A stretch of DNA of 64,000 nucleotides from JAFDVL01 sp963794955 (GTDB taxonomy: Bacteria > Acidobacteriota > Blastocatellia > RBC074): positions 70,309 to 134,308 of the forward strand of contig CAWCGF010000032.1 in assembly GCA_963794955.1 (NCBI GenBank), given 5' to 3'. A program made the translations under genes and the position numbers. Numbering within the stretch: position 1 is the first letter of the stretch; every line of letters starts with the position of its first letter. Positions 1 to 9,506 of this stretch are shown here, one piece after another. The notes beneath the pieces were generated by a model. That model worked only from the letters and a program-made list of their open reading frames with translations. It was not told where the DNA came from and ran no database searches.

Positions 1-82
1 CGGCAAATTCGCGCTCGCGTCGTGTGCGATGGAACAGGCCGAAGAGCCGCACCAACCAGCCGCGTAGTTGTCGTATCTCCAT
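1..82 (-). CDS. N-terminal fragment of a MacB/FtsX-type ABC transporter permease (ADOP-like), cut by window edge
   Basis: Only 27 codons are inside the window. They read as a basic, tryptophan/leucine-rich start (MEIRQLRGWLVRL) followed by RTRREREFA. This resembles the N-terminal cap of acidobacterial duplicated orphan permeases. The start codon overlaps the stop codon of the upstream PadR gene as TGATG, so the two are probably translationally coupled. The PadR-permease order is common for these permeases in Acidobacteriota. The family assignment is inferred from the short start and from the full-length permease at 643-3075. Confidence 0.6.
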   Translation of the reverse strand, partial: MEIRQLRGWLVRLFGLFHRTRREREFA

Positions 83-423
83 CACGACTCCTGTGGTGGC
101 ACAAAGAAGCGCGCCAGAATCGCCGTCGTGGTTTCCCATTTCTGCGTTTCCGTAGCGACTCGTTTGCGGCCAGCGCGCGTCAATTTGTAGAACTTGGCCT
201 TGCGATTGTTGTCCGACGCGCCCCACTCCGAGGCGATGTAGCCTTCCTGTTCGAGCTTCACCAACGCCGGATAGATCGTCCCGTAATTGATCGCCAGCGC
301 ATGCTCGCTGGTCTGTTCAATGCGTCGGGCAATGCCGTAGCCGTGCAATGGCCCTAGAGCTTCGAGCGTCTTGAGCACCATCAGCGCCAGCGTGCCTTGC
401 CAGACATCTGTTTTTTCGTTCAT
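82..423 (-). CDS. PadR family transcriptional regulator
   Basis: A 113-residue winged-helix protein, the usual size of short PadR regulators. It shows the typical PadR core: TLALMVLKTLEALGPLHGYG at the N-terminus, then the wing region NYGTIYPALVKLEQEGYI, then RKAKFYKLTRAGRK. The start at 423 is chosen because AGGAGG lies eight bases upstream; a longer frame reaching 474 has no such site. The gene is translationally coupled to the permease fragment at 1-82 and precedes another permease on the same strand. PadR proteins usually repress adjacent transporter genes and respond to small ligands or antibiotics; that role is inferred here. Confidence 0.9.
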   Translation of the reverse strand: MNEKTDVWQGTLALMVLKTLEALGPLHGYGIARRIEQTSEHALAINYGTIYPALVKLEQEGYIASEWGASDNNRKAKFYKLTRAGRKRVATETQKWETTTAILARFFVPPQES

Positions 424-642
424 TGTGTTTGCCTCCTGACTCTTCCTATGGGGAAGGTATAGGGAGGATGCCACAGCTTGTATGGCAAGGCAATAGCAGA
501 GGAAGAAGATTGTATTGTCGGTGGAAATTTTCGAGTTGAAGCGCGGGAACGGTCAAGCCAATTTGGCTAAAGCACCGAGGCACTCTAATGTTTCCAGGCG
601 CCTGCGCGCCGCTTGATGTATTGCCGCAGATGCATTGTCGTG

Positions 643-3075
643 TCATTCACTGCGCAGCGCAATCATCGGATCAACCTTCGTCGCCCGCCACGCGGGAACG
701 AAACAGGCCAGCAGTGCCACCGCCATCAACAGGAAAGTAATCACCGCGAAGGTTGTCGGATCAGTGGCGTTCACGCCGTACAAAAGATTGCCCAACAGCC
801 GCGTCAATCCGAGTGCGGCGATCAAACCCAGCAACACGCCGCCGAGCGCCATTTTCAGGCCGTGACGCAGGACAAGACGCAACACGTCCGTACGTTGCGC
901 ACCTAACGCCAACCGGATGCCAATTTCCTGCGTCCGTTGTCCCACCAGATACGAAATGACGCCATACAGCCCAACGCTCGCCAGCAACAGCGCCACCACC
1001 GCAAAGGCGTTAAGCAGGATCATGGAGAAACGTTGACGAGACAGTGAACGAGCAATGACCTGATTCATTGTCTCTGTACCAGCGATGACGTTTTGGCGGT
1101 GCTGATTTTGGACAACGCGGCGAATCGCCTCAAACGATGCTGTCCCGACAGTTCCTTCTGTCCGCACGACTACGCCAACGTCGAAAGCTCGGCCCGGCAT
1201 CTGCCAGAACGGTTCGTAGAGTTGCGCTTGGAGCGAACGCGTTTCATCGGAGTCAAGGCTCCATTGCTTCACGTGTCCGACAACGCCGACGATTTGCAAT
1301 GCGCCGCGTTCATCGCCCAGATTGATGCGTTTACCGATAGGGTCAGTGTGCGGGAAATGCTGGCGCGCAAAGGTTTCGTCAATCACGACGACAGGTTGAG
1401 CGCGCTCATCATCCTGCGCCGTGAAAAAGCGGCCTTGTTTGAGCGCAATGCCCATCGCCGCGAGATAGCCAGGTTCGACGCGGTACACTACCGCCATCGG
1501 CATCTCGCTCGTACTGGCAGGCTTGGGTTTATCGTCGAACCAGAAGTACACGTCGTCTTCCCCTTGCAAAGGAGCCGCCCCCATCAGGAAAGAAGCGGCT
1601 TTGACACCCGGCATGGAATTCAGCTTGTCGCTGAGTTCGCGCAAAGAAGCGGCATGCGCCTCTGGGCTAGCCATTCGCATCGCGGGCGGGAGGCTCAAAC
1701 TGAAGGTCAATACATTGTCCGGGCGAAAGCCAGGATCAACCGTCCAAAGCGCGTTGAGGCTGCGGATCATCAGCCCCGCACCGATGAGCAGGACGAGCGC
1801 CAGCGCCATCTCTACCGCAACCAGCAGGCCCTGCGCGCGCTGCCGCCCACCGCCCGCGCCGCGTCCGCTTTCTTTCAGCGTTTCAGCCAACTGCCAATGC
1901 GCAGTCTTCAGCGCCGGAGCCAGCCCTGACAGCACTCCGGTCAACAGCGAAACAACCAGCGTGAAAAGCAGGACGCGACCGTCTAACCCAACCTCTTCTG
2001 CCCGCGGCAAACCACCAGGCAAAACGGCCAGCGCGGCTTTCGTTCCCCAATTCGCAATGATCAATCCAAGCCCGCCGCCCGCTCCTGCCAGCAGCAAGCT
2101 CTCCGCCAATGATTGACGCACCAATCGTCCTTGTCCCGCACCCAGCGCGGCGCGAATCGCAAACTCGCGTGTCCGGCCCGTCGCGCGCGCCAGCAATAGA
2201 TTGCTGACATTCACACAGGCAATCAGCAGCACAAAGCCGACCGCACCCAGCAGCGTCCATAGAATTGGCCCGACACTGCCAACCACCCGTTCCTTCAGCG
2301 GAATAACTGCCGCGCCGTTGCCCCGATTCGCATCGGGGTAAGCTTCCGCAAGGCGGCGCATCACACCGCTCAAATCCGCCTGCGCCTGTGCGAGCGTCAC
2401 GCCGGACTTCATGCGACCAATGCCGTGCAACCCCAAAGCGGCTTGGCGATTCTGTAGTGCAGGCGTGTTCCATTGTCCGATAGGCACATAAACATCTGTG
2501 CCGCGATAGAGACTAAAGCTGGCGGGCAGCACGCCGACAATCGTGTACGTGTTGTCATCCAACGTCAGGCTTTGGCCCAGCACATCGGAGGCAGCATTAA
2601 ATTTACGCTGCCACAGCGCGGCACTAATCACCACGACGGGGCCAGCGCCGCGTTCATCTTCGCCCGTTGCGAAGTCACGCCCCAGCATCGGCTTCACGCC
2701 CAGTACCGAAAAGAACTCCGCTGAAACGCGCCGCCCATCTACCTGCTCCGCTTCGCCAGCGCCAAGCAAACTGAAGCCTGCGCTGCGCGAAATCGCCATT
2801 GCTGCAAACGTCTGATTCTCTTTTTGCAAGTCCCGGAAATTCAAATACGGAATCGCGCCCGTCGGGAAATTCGGCTTGCTCTGATGCAGGGTGACAAGCT
2901 GATCGGGCTGGGGGAACGGCAGCGGATTGAGCAGCACGCCATTCACCACCGAAAACAGCGCCGCGTTCGCGCCAATGCCCAGCGCAAATGTCAGCACAAC
3001 AACGGCAGTGAAGCCAGGATTCTTGCTTAACATGCGCGCGCCGAAGCGCAGGTCTTGCCATAAATCTGCCATCAT
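643..3075 (-). CDS. MacB/FtsX-type ABC transporter permease, ADOP family
   Basis: An 810-residue membrane protein with the layout of acidobacterial duplicated orphan permeases. It opens with ADLWQDLRFGARMLSKNPGF, followed by a first transmembrane helix. A large extracytoplasmic MacB_PCD domain follows (about residues 45-240), then three helices of an FtsX domain (about 260-400). A second PCD/FtsX set ends with TQEIGIRLALGAQR and a final helix pair before PMIALRSE. The start at 3075 has AGGAGG just upstream; a longer frame to 3156 has no such signal. No ABC ATPase gene is adjacent, which is normal for this orphan family. Substrate unknown; export of antibiotics or lipids is a family-level guess. 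Confidence 0.9.
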   Translation of the reverse strand: MMADLWQDLRFGARMLSKNPGFTAVVVLTFALGIGANAALFSVVNGVLLNPLPFPQPDQLVTLHQSKPNFPTGAIPYLNFRDLQKENQTFAAMAISRSAGFSLLGAGEAEQVDGRRVSAEFFSVLGVKPMLGRDFATGEDERGAGPVVVISAALWQRKFNAASDVLGQSLTLDDNTYTIVGVLPASFSLYRGTDVYVPIGQWNTPALQNRQAALGLHGIGRMKSGVTLAQAQADLSGVMRRLAEAYPDANRGNGAAVIPLKERVVGSVGPILWTLLGAVGFVLLIACVNVSNLLLARATGRTREFAIRAALGAGQGRLVRQSLAESLLLAGAGGGLGLIIANWGTKAALAVLPGGLPRAEEVGLDGRVLLFTLVVSLLTGVLSGLAPALKTAHWQLAETLKESGRGAGGGRQRAQGLLVAVEMALALVLLIGAGLMIRSLNALWTVDPGFRPDNVLTFSLSLPPAMRMASPEAHAASLRELSDKLNSMPGVKAASFLMGAAPLQGEDDVYFWFDDKPKPASTSEMPMAVVYRVEPGYLAAMGIALKQGRFFTAQDDERAQPVVVIDETFARQHFPHTDPIGKRINLGDERGALQIVGVVGHVKQWSLDSDETRSLQAQLYEPFWQMPGRAFDVGVVVRTEGTVGTASFEAIRRVVQNQHRQNVIAGTETMNQVIARSLSRQRFSMILLNAFAVVALLLASVGLYGVISYLVGQRTQEIGIRLALGAQRTDVLRLVLRHGLKMALGGVLLGLIAALGLTRLLGNLLYGVNATDPTTFAVITFLLMAVALLACFVPAWRATKVDPMIALRSE

Positions 3076-3242
3076 ATTGCTCCTCCTGTTGGTTCCGAGA
3101 ATGACGGGTTCCGGGTTGGATCGTCGTTCAATGCGCCGCAGTTCGCGCGTCAGCAAATCGCTGCCGCAACCAGCCGAGGAACCCAGCCCGGAACCCCACC
3201 CCGCGTAGTGGTTAGATGAGGCATTATCTTTCTTCCATCATT

Positions 3243-3407
3243 GCCCCTAATTCTTCCGCAGGGGAGCGCACTAAAAAGTCAGTGGTAGAATGACAGGATG
3301 GGTGTTCCATCTCGTTTCGACTGTTCGAGACCCTAAGCACAGCCCCGCCAAGGGCAGCTTGATACCTCTGACTTTTTAGTGCGCTCCCCTGCGAAAGAAT
3401 TAGGGGC
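3243..3407. repeat. MITE-like element with 40-bp terminal inverted repeats
   Basis: The arms 3243-3282 and 3368-3407 are inverted copies matching at 39 of 40 bases (single difference within TTCC/TTTC). They begin GCCCCTAATTCTT and enclose an 85-bp core with no ORF. The element fills most of the 390-bp gap between the permease and the OmpA-like gene. No clear target-site duplication was visible. Length and structure suggest a miniature inverted-repeat transposable element or a very stable hairpin acting as terminator for the minus-strand genes on either side. Confidence 0.7.
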
Positions 3408-3465
3408 CTCACGCAAGCCGCATTCGTCGTCTTGTTACCGGTGTCGGTTACTTTCCCCGCCTCAC

Positions 3466-5115
3466 TCAATTCCCGATCTTCGATCCGATGACTTCCCCTG
3501 ATACGATTAGCTCTACGCGGCGGTTTTGTTGCCGACCCGCAGCCGTTTTATTATCGCCTATCGGGATGGAGAAGCCTTTGCCGCTCGCCGTAATTTTGTC
3601 ACCGGGAATGCCCTGCGAAAGCAGGTATTCGCGCACCGCGTTGGCGCGTTGCTCCGAGAGCTTCTGATTGAGAGTATCGCTGCCAACGTTGTCGGTATGC
3701 CCTTCCGCTTCCAGTTGCAAGCCGGGATAGCTAAGGGCAATGCCAGCCAGTCGCGCCAGCTTTTCCCGCGCCATCGGTCGCAATTTGAAACGCCCAGTAT
3801 CGAACAGCACATCGCCCATATTGACGACCAGGCCACGTTCGGTGTCGCGGGTTTCCAACACGGCATTAAATTGCTGCAGCAGCCTGGCGCGTAGTTCGGC
3901 CTTTTCACGCGTTGCCTGTTGCGCGGCTAAGCGAGCGGTCTCTTCGCGTTGCTTGGCTTCTTCTTCGCGCATCCGAGCCGATGCGGCACTTTTCCTGGCC
4001 TCTTCCTCGCGCAGACGGGCTTCCTCGGCCAAGCGACGTGACTGTTCTTCCTGCGCCAGCGCGCGCGTGCGTGCGGCCTCGGCTTCGGCGCGCCGTTGGG
4101 CTTCCTGCGCAGTGGCAAGCTCAGCCTTTAATTTTTCCGCCTCGGCCCGTTCCCGACGGGCGGTTTCCACTTCTCGTTCGAGTTCGGCCCGCCGCCGTGC
4201 TTCTTCTTCTATTTTGCGCTGCTGTGCTTCCGCCTCCGCTTCGGCGCGGGCCCGCTCCTGCCGTTCGCGTGCGGCCTGTCGCTCCTTGTCTAGTCGCTCA
4301 TCCTCCTGGCGCTTGAGGGCAATGAGACGGGCATCCTCGAAAATTTGCGTGGCATCGCGTGCCATCATCATCACGGACTTACGGTTGCTGTTTTTTTTCT
4401 GGCCCTGGAATCCTTCGGCATTCTTCAACTCGATTTGCGCCTTGGCCCAGGACTCGGTCGCATACTTATCCACCTGCATCCACTCGCCGATGCGGGCGGC
4501 ATTGCGCGCCTGATAAAGTTCCAGCGGCACCTTCGGATCAATCTTCAATGGTTCGAAAAGCCCGACTTCGTATCTACCACGTTCGAGCAATTCGTACTTC
4601 GCCTCCACCGCCTCAATCTTTCCAAAGGTACCAGGGAGGATAATGTTTTCCATCACCACGACTTCGCTGGGCATACCAATAGCAAAATAAGGCTCAGCGG
4701 TGACGATCAGCCCAAAGGATTGGAGATTGGTGCTGGCTTTGATTTTGGCATTGGTTCCATCCACGACGATTTCGCCAAGATTGCTGGCACTCCCTTCTGG
4801 GGTAATCGCCCAGAGCACGTAGGTCAAATAGGGACTCCCAAACGTCGAAGCTGGTACCAGCTTCGAGAGCCGGCCCTCAATATAGGTCACCCCTTGTTTA
4901 TTCTGAACCTGCGCCTTTCCCTCCGACCGGGGTAACAAGGCGGTGCCTTGAAACCCAATGGATGATTGACCGCTGTTGGGGCGATAGGTAACGGATTTGA
5001 TGGTGCGCGAGATACGAATATTGACGACCGATTGTGACGGAGCGCTTTGCTGCGCCCAGGCACTTGATACAGCCAAGACCAGCAGGATACTCAGTAATAG
5101 TTTAGTTGACTTCAT
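3466..5115 (-). CDS. OmpA-family outer membrane / peptidoglycan-anchoring protein with long coiled coil
   Basis: A 549-residue secreted protein. Residues 1-21 form a signal peptide (KLLLSILLVLAVSSAWA). About 25-230 is a beta-rich region of unknown family. About 255-410 is a Glu/Arg/Ala-rich coiled coil. The C-terminal 120 residues are an OmpA peptidoglycan-binding domain, with VLFDTGRFKLRPMAREKLA, EGHTDNVGSDTLNQKLSEQR and GRQQNRRVELIV. The start at 5115 follows GGAGGA and begins the signal peptide; an upstream in-frame ATG would precede the ribosome site. The domain order suggests a periplasmic spacer or tether between envelope layers. Monocistronic as far as can be seen. Confidence 0.9.
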   Translation of the reverse strand: MKSTKLLLSILLVLAVSSAWAQQSAPSQSVVNIRISRTIKSVTYRPNSGQSSIGFQGTALLPRSEGKAQVQNKQGVTYIEGRLSKLVPASTFGSPYLTYVLWAITPEGSASNLGEIVVDGTNAKIKASTNLQSFGLIVTAEPYFAIGMPSEVVVMENIILPGTFGKIEAVEAKYELLERGRYEVGLFEPLKIDPKVPLELYQARNAARIGEWMQVDKYATESWAKAQIELKNAEGFQGQKKNSNRKSVMMMARDATQIFEDARLIALKRQEDERLDKERQAARERQERARAEAEAEAQQRKIEEEARRRAELEREVETARRERAEAEKLKAELATAQEAQRRAEAEAARTRALAQEEQSRRLAEEARLREEEARKSAASARMREEEAKQREETARLAAQQATREKAELRARLLQQFNAVLETRDTERGLVVNMGDVLFDTGRFKLRPMAREKLARLAGIALSYPGLQLEAEGHTDNVGSDTLNQKLSEQRANAVREYLLSQGIPGDKITASGKGFSIPIGDNKTAAGRQQNRRVELIVSGEVIGSKIGN

Positions 5116-6261
5116 TGCATGATCCTCCTCCCAAGGATAGTTGTTTTGCATTTAGATGCACTGCCAAGACAGGCCAGGAAGAAACCGTCCGACAGAATTT
5201 CTTGGCCTGTCTTTACGCTTTCTTTCGGTTTTCAGACCTGCGAGCAAACAGGCGTTGCGCTGACAATGGGGGAAAATCATCTGGTAAGACCGACAAGTAA
5301 ACTTAGCAGATGAAATTTCCTGGTTTCTCGGAGCCTTAAATTGCGGTGAAGGCACGCCTGTGCTTACCTCGAAATCATAACATAGCGGGCGCGCAGCACA
5401 GGGGAGATACTTACGCAGTTAATGAATTAACAAAAGACGGATTTGTCTGGTTGCCCGCGCAACACCTCCTAATTTCAAACGGATTGCAATTCACTTTGCG
5501 GTCAAACATTTCATTATGCGGTTCAGTGTAGAAATTTCGCTGCACGGCACAAGACGTGCGCCTTACAAACCGCCTGGCACTTTGCCTCCCCACAAAAGAG
5601 CCGGAGATTTCACGCTGCATTGATTCGTTGGCTACTCGGACAGGCTTGCGACATGCTTGAACAGCTCCACCCGCTGCATTAAATTCATCATACCGTCTTC
5701 TTATTGCCGCTTATGGCAGCTTCGCTCCTGTTCGGCCATCAGGCCGTCTCCTTCGCCTGACGGCGAGAGATTTTCACCGCCAGATGTATTTGCTTGTGTT
5801 TCGCTCTCGTGAAGTTTCAACTCAAGCTACGTGCCATAGTCGAGCAGGCAGGAAAAGCTGAGAGATCAGCGGGTCAGGCGTTCCCTGAACAGAGAGATTC
5901 CGGCCAGGCATGGGGCAAAATTCCTCACGCAGGCGGTGAAGCAGGGGAGTGGCGGGACTGAAGGCAAAGAGCAATAGCCAATGCCAGAGAAGATTCCAGC
6001 GCCAAATCCGCTTGCCATAATCAACAGGCACACGGATTGCCCTACAGCGAGATGACGGATAGATCGAAGAAGGGATACGTGTAACCTCATGAAAGGAACT
6101 TGGTCATGAATCCGAAGATGAAAATACTGATTGACGAGGACGGTGTATGTTCGGCAGCAACTCGGCGGCGGGAGCAACGCGCTCTCCCTGATCGGTCGAA
6201 GTGATTCGCCGAACAACAAGCTGAAGCAATAAAGTTAGCAGCGTCCCTCTTGGAAATCAGA
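5116..6261. other. 1.1-kb stretch without a recognisable gene
   Basis: Divergent spacer between the OmpA-like gene (minus) and the histidine kinase (plus). Short open frames exist on both strands, but none has family resemblance, a convincing ribosome site or protein-like composition. A weak sigma-54-like sequence at 5642-5657 has no gene close downstream. It may hold regulatory sites for either flanking gene or the remains of lost genes. Confidence 0.5.
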
Positions 6262-7620
6262 ATGAAGATAGTAATGCGATTGATTTTGCTACTGGCGTTG
6301 AGCGTTGCCGCGTTGATGGTCGCGGAAGGGTACGTTTCTTTCCGTCAGAGCGAGGCCATCGTGAAGACGACCGTCCGTGATGAACTGCGCGCCCACGCAC
6401 TGTCCTTGCAGATCACGCTGGAAGATCAATTCAGTGCGGGCGAGATGGCGGAAGCGCAACGGCTGATTGATCACCTGAGCGAGAACAGGCAGCTTTATGG
6501 GGCTTTGCTTTTTGACGAACGCGGGCAGATGGTAATGGTTTCTGATCCAAGCATTGCGGACGTGCTTGCCTACCCCGATGAAGTGCGGCGCGTTATTGCT
6601 ACTGGCATCGCGGGTGAGATCGTGCGTCGCATCAACGGGCAGGATGTTCTTGCCATCATTCTCCCGGTTCGCCTGAGCGCCACGCGGCGCGGTGCCTTCG
6701 AAATTGTGCAACCGCTGACGCTGATGGAGGCCGATCTGACTGGCATCCGCCGCCACTTTGCCGTGACGCGCCTCTCGCTGATAGTCGTGATTCTGTTGGG
6801 GATACTGCTGGTCATGTACCAGATGTCCAGGCGCCTGAATGAACAAAAGCAGGCTGCCCTCAGCGCCGCTGAAGAACGCTTCAGGCTGAAGCAGGAGTTA
6901 CAACAGAGCGAACGGCTGGCGGCGGTGGGTCGTCTCGCGGCTGGGGTCGCGCACGAACTTGGTACTCCGCTGAATGTAATTGACGTGCGCGCCAAACAAC
7001 TGCTCACGCGTGAGGATCAGCCGCCGGATGTAAGTGAACGGTATTTGCGGATCATTCGCACGCAGGTCAGGGACATGACACATATCGTACGCCAGTTGCT
7101 CACACTGGCCCAGCCGCTACAACTATGCCCAGCCGCAATCGAACTGCGGCACATGATTTCTGAAACGCTCGTTTTGCTTGAAGCTGAGTCGAGCGATGGA
7201 ATCAAGATTGAATTTGCGCCGAGCGCCGAGGCCACCATCAGCGGAGATGAAAAACTGCTACGGCAGGCGCTGCTCAATCTGTTCCGCAACAGTGTGCAGG
7301 CGATGCCAGCAGGCGGGCGACTGGAAATTGCGATTGAAGCGCCGCCGATGATCAGAGAAGGGCGCGAATTCGTCGCCGTGCGCATCGCAGACAGCGGCAC
7401 GGGCATTGCGCCTGAGCATCTGGCGCATATCTTCGATCCGTTCTACACCACAAAGGATATCGGGTTGGGATCGGGGCTGGGATTGTCGGTGGCGAGCCGG
7501 ATCGTTGCGGAACACGGTGGCTGGATCGCGGCGGAAAATGCGGCGGCGGGCGGCGCAGTCTTTATGGTTTATCTGGCGCAGGCGAATCAGCCTGAAAGCG
7601 GCAGAGGAGAAACACAATGA
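6262..7620 (+). CDS. Sensor histidine kinase, NtrB-like, two transmembrane helices
   Basis: A 452-residue inner-membrane kinase. TM1 lies at about 5-22 and TM2 at about 170-190, bracketing a periplasmic sensor of about 145 residues. A short linker leads to the HisKA phospho-acceptor helix (GVAHELGTPLNVI, with the His) and a HATPase_c domain with DSGTGI and GLGSGLGLSV ATP-binding boxes. It lacks a clear HAMP or PAS. It ends in an ATGA overlap with the response regulator at 7617, so the two form a cognate pair. ATG 6262 is preferred because GGA lies at a suitable distance; a TTG at 6250 is possible. The signal is unknown. Confidence 0.9.
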   Translation: MKIVMRLILLLALSVAALMVAEGYVSFRQSEAIVKTTVRDELRAHALSLQITLEDQFSAGEMAEAQRLIDHLSENRQLYGALLFDERGQMVMVSDPSIADVLAYPDEVRRVIATGIAGEIVRRINGQDVLAIILPVRLSATRRGAFEIVQPLTLMEADLTGIRRHFAVTRLSLIVVILLGILLVMYQMSRRLNEQKQAALSAAEERFRLKQELQQSERLAAVGRLAAGVAHELGTPLNVIDVRAKQLLTREDQPPDVSERYLRIIRTQVRDMTHIVRQLLTLAQPLQLCPAAIELRHMISETLVLLEAESSDGIKIEFAPSAEATISGDEKLLRQALLNLFRNSVQAMPAGGRLEIAIEAPPMIREGREFVAVRIADSGTGIAPEHLAHIFDPFYTTKDIGLGSGLGLSVASRIVAEHGGWIAAENAAAGGAVFMVYLAQANQPESGRGETQ

Positions 7621-8987
7621 GAGTTAGGATACTGGTTGCCGAAGACAATACGGATATGCGCGAGTTGCTTCAGGAGGCGCTGGAGGATGCCGGATATGAA
7701 ACGGTCGCCGCTTTTGATGGCAACGAGGCGCTCGCCCACGTCGAGCGTGAGAGCGAGATGCTTGATCTTGTCGTCACCGACGTGCAGATGCCCGGCCTCA
7801 AGGGTGATCAGTTGCTGGCGGCAGTGCGGCAACGGCGCGCCGAAACGCCCGTGATCGTCATCACCGCCTTCGGCTCGGTCGAACAGGCAGTGCAGCTGGT
7901 CAAGGCCGGAGCGTTTCAGTATCTGGCCAAGCCCTTCGATCCCGAAGACCTGCTGGCGGTCGTCGCAGAAGCGCTGGAACACAGCGCCCCGCAACGTGAA
8001 CAGGCGCGCCTGCGCCGTGCCTTTCCCAAAACACCCGCGCGCATCATCGGCGCATCGCGTCCGATGCGTGAGTTGTTTGAGAACATCACGCGAGCGGCGC
8101 GCAACACGAGCATCGTGCTGATTACCGGCGAATCAGGGACGGGCAAGGAACTCGTCGCCCGCGCGATTCACGAACTGTCAGAACGTACTGGCATCTTCGT
8201 GCCCGTCAATTGCGCGGCCATCCCGGCGGAGTTGATCGAGTCGGAACTCTTCGGCCACACCGGCCAGGCGTTTACCGGCGCGAAGCAGGTGCGCGCCGGA
8301 CTGTTTGAGGCGGCCAATGGCGGCACGCTCTTTCTCGATGAAATCGGCGAACTGCCGCTGACTGTCCAGCCAAAGCTGCTACGCGCGTTGCAGGAAGGAA
8401 CCGTGCGGCGCGTCGGCGCGGATCAGGAGCGACAAGTCAACGTCCGCGTCGTCGCTGCGACCAACCGCGATCTGGAAAAAAGCATGCACGAAGGGCGCTT
8501 CCGCGAAGACCTTTACTGGCGGCTGAACGTCATTCATCTGCACGCGCCAGCCCTGCGCGAGCGCGCCATTGACGTGCCACTGCTAGCGGAACACTTCGTG
8601 ACCAGAGCTTGCAAGGCAGCGGGCAAACCGCTGCTCGAAATCGCGCCGGAAGCCCTGGCCATCCTGACCGCTTACGCGTGGCCGGGCAATGTGCGCGAAC
8701 TGGAAAACGCGGCTGAGCGGGCGGTTGCGTTTGCACAGGGCGCAGTACTGACCACAAGCGACCTGCCGGAGCGAGTGCGCACGACGGGCGGCGCTTCGGT
8801 GCTCATCTCCCGTTCCGTCGAACAGAATATGACACTGCGCGAGATGGAGCGCGAATACATTGCTACGGTGCTGCGCCGCACGGGGGGCAATCGCAAACGC
8901 GCCGCCGAAATGCTCGACCTCGACCGCAAGACACTGTATCGCAAGCTGGTCGAATACCGCGATGAAGGCCATCCCATTGATGTGTAG
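7617..8987 (+). CDS. Sigma-54-dependent response regulator, NtrC family
   Basis: A 456-residue activator. Receiver domain about 1-120 (acidic pocket ED, phospho-Asp in VTDVQMPG, Lys in AKPFDP). AAA+ domain about 140-380 with Walker A GESGTGKE, Walker B GGTLFLDEIGE and R-finger region VNVRVVAATNRDLE. C-terminal Fis-type helix-turn-helix (TGGNRKRAAEMLDLDRKTLY). The sigma-54 contact loop, usually GAFTGA, reads QAFTGA here, with the first Gly replaced by Gln. The gene overlaps the kinase gene. Five sigma-54-type promoters elsewhere in this window (13751, 14282, 28706, 35787, 37596) are plausible targets; this link is inference. Confidence 0.93.
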   Translation: MRVRILVAEDNTDMRELLQEALEDAGYETVAAFDGNEALAHVERESEMLDLVVTDVQMPGLKGDQLLAAVRQRRAETPVIVITAFGSVEQAVQLVKAGAFQYLAKPFDPEDLLAVVAEALEHSAPQREQARLRRAFPKTPARIIGASRPMRELFENITRAARNTSIVLITGESGTGKELVARAIHELSERTGIFVPVNCAAIPAELIESELFGHTGQAFTGAKQVRAGLFEAANGGTLFLDEIGELPLTVQPKLLRALQEGTVRRVGADQERQVNVRVVAATNRDLEKSMHEGRFREDLYWRLNVIHLHAPALRERAIDVPLLAEHFVTRACKAAGKPLLEIAPEALAILTAYAWPGNVRELENAAERAVAFAQGAVLTTSDLPERVRTTGGASVLISRSVEQNMTLREMEREYIATVLRRTGGNRKRAAEMLDLDRKTLYRKLVEYRDEGHPIDV

Positions 8988-9079
8988 CGTTCTGCCCGGT
9001 CGTGGGGCAGTGCGCCCACTGTGGGTCAGCCAATCAAGATGCCAATAGCTGTAACTGATTCACGAGGGAGGTAACGTAA

Positions 9080-9486
9080 ATGAGCCAGAGGATAAAACTG
9101 TTGATTGCCTAGGAGGGAACAGAATGCGCGGCGGCAGTGGCTGGAAGACCTGCGTTGGGCCGAATTGTCGCATGAAACCAAAGCCGTCGCGCTTGCGGTC
9201 GCCGAACAGCGTCTGCCTTTGAATTCGTGGAGTCGGATTGGCACATAAGTGGAGAGGACAATGCGCTCGATCTGGCAAGGCAGGTGGCCTACAGTCTCAG
9301 CATGGATTTCCCCATTGGGAAGTGCGTGCTGAAGCGGCCTCCGATTCAGCAGCGCGCAAACTCATTGAAAAGGCCGACCAGTGGAGTCCCGATCTACTCG
9401 TCATCGGCTCACACGGAATGACAGCGCGCGGGGAATTCTTTCCCGGCAGCATCTCGTAGAAGGTCATCACCAAAGCACTGTCACGA
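9080..9486 (+). pseudogene. Decayed universal stress protein gene (UspA family)
   Basis: A strong ribosome site (GAGGGAGG) precedes ATG 9080. The product starts MSQRIKLLIA, then hits an in-frame TAG. The family resemblance continues across two more frames: EGTECAAA, LEDLRWAELSHETKAVALAV, then FPHWEVRAEAASDS and WSPDLLVIGSHGMTA. These blocks line up in order with the intact protein at 37852-38745 (KIVIAYDGSDCADA, PAWEVRAESHSGS, WKPDLLVVGSHGRTG). At least one stop and two frameshifts are needed, so this is a pseudogene and likely a paralogue of the 37852 gene. Only the first Usp domain appears to remain. Confidence 0.8.
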
Positions 9487-9506
9487 ACAGACGAAGGAAA
9501 CAAACT

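Noticed and set aside
3740..4513. 257-codon plus-strand frame, Ser/Arg-rich
   Set aside because: Antisense to the Glu/Arg coiled coil of the OmpA-like gene; composition is a shadow of its codon pattern.
5642..5657. AGGCTTGCGACATGCT as sigma-54 promoter
   Set aside because: Spacing fits but boxes are poor and no gene lies within 600 bp downstream.
9108..9112. In-frame TAG of the decayed usp gene as recoding signal
   Set aside because: Further frameshifts follow and no recoding amino acid is expected in UspA; simple decay is enough.
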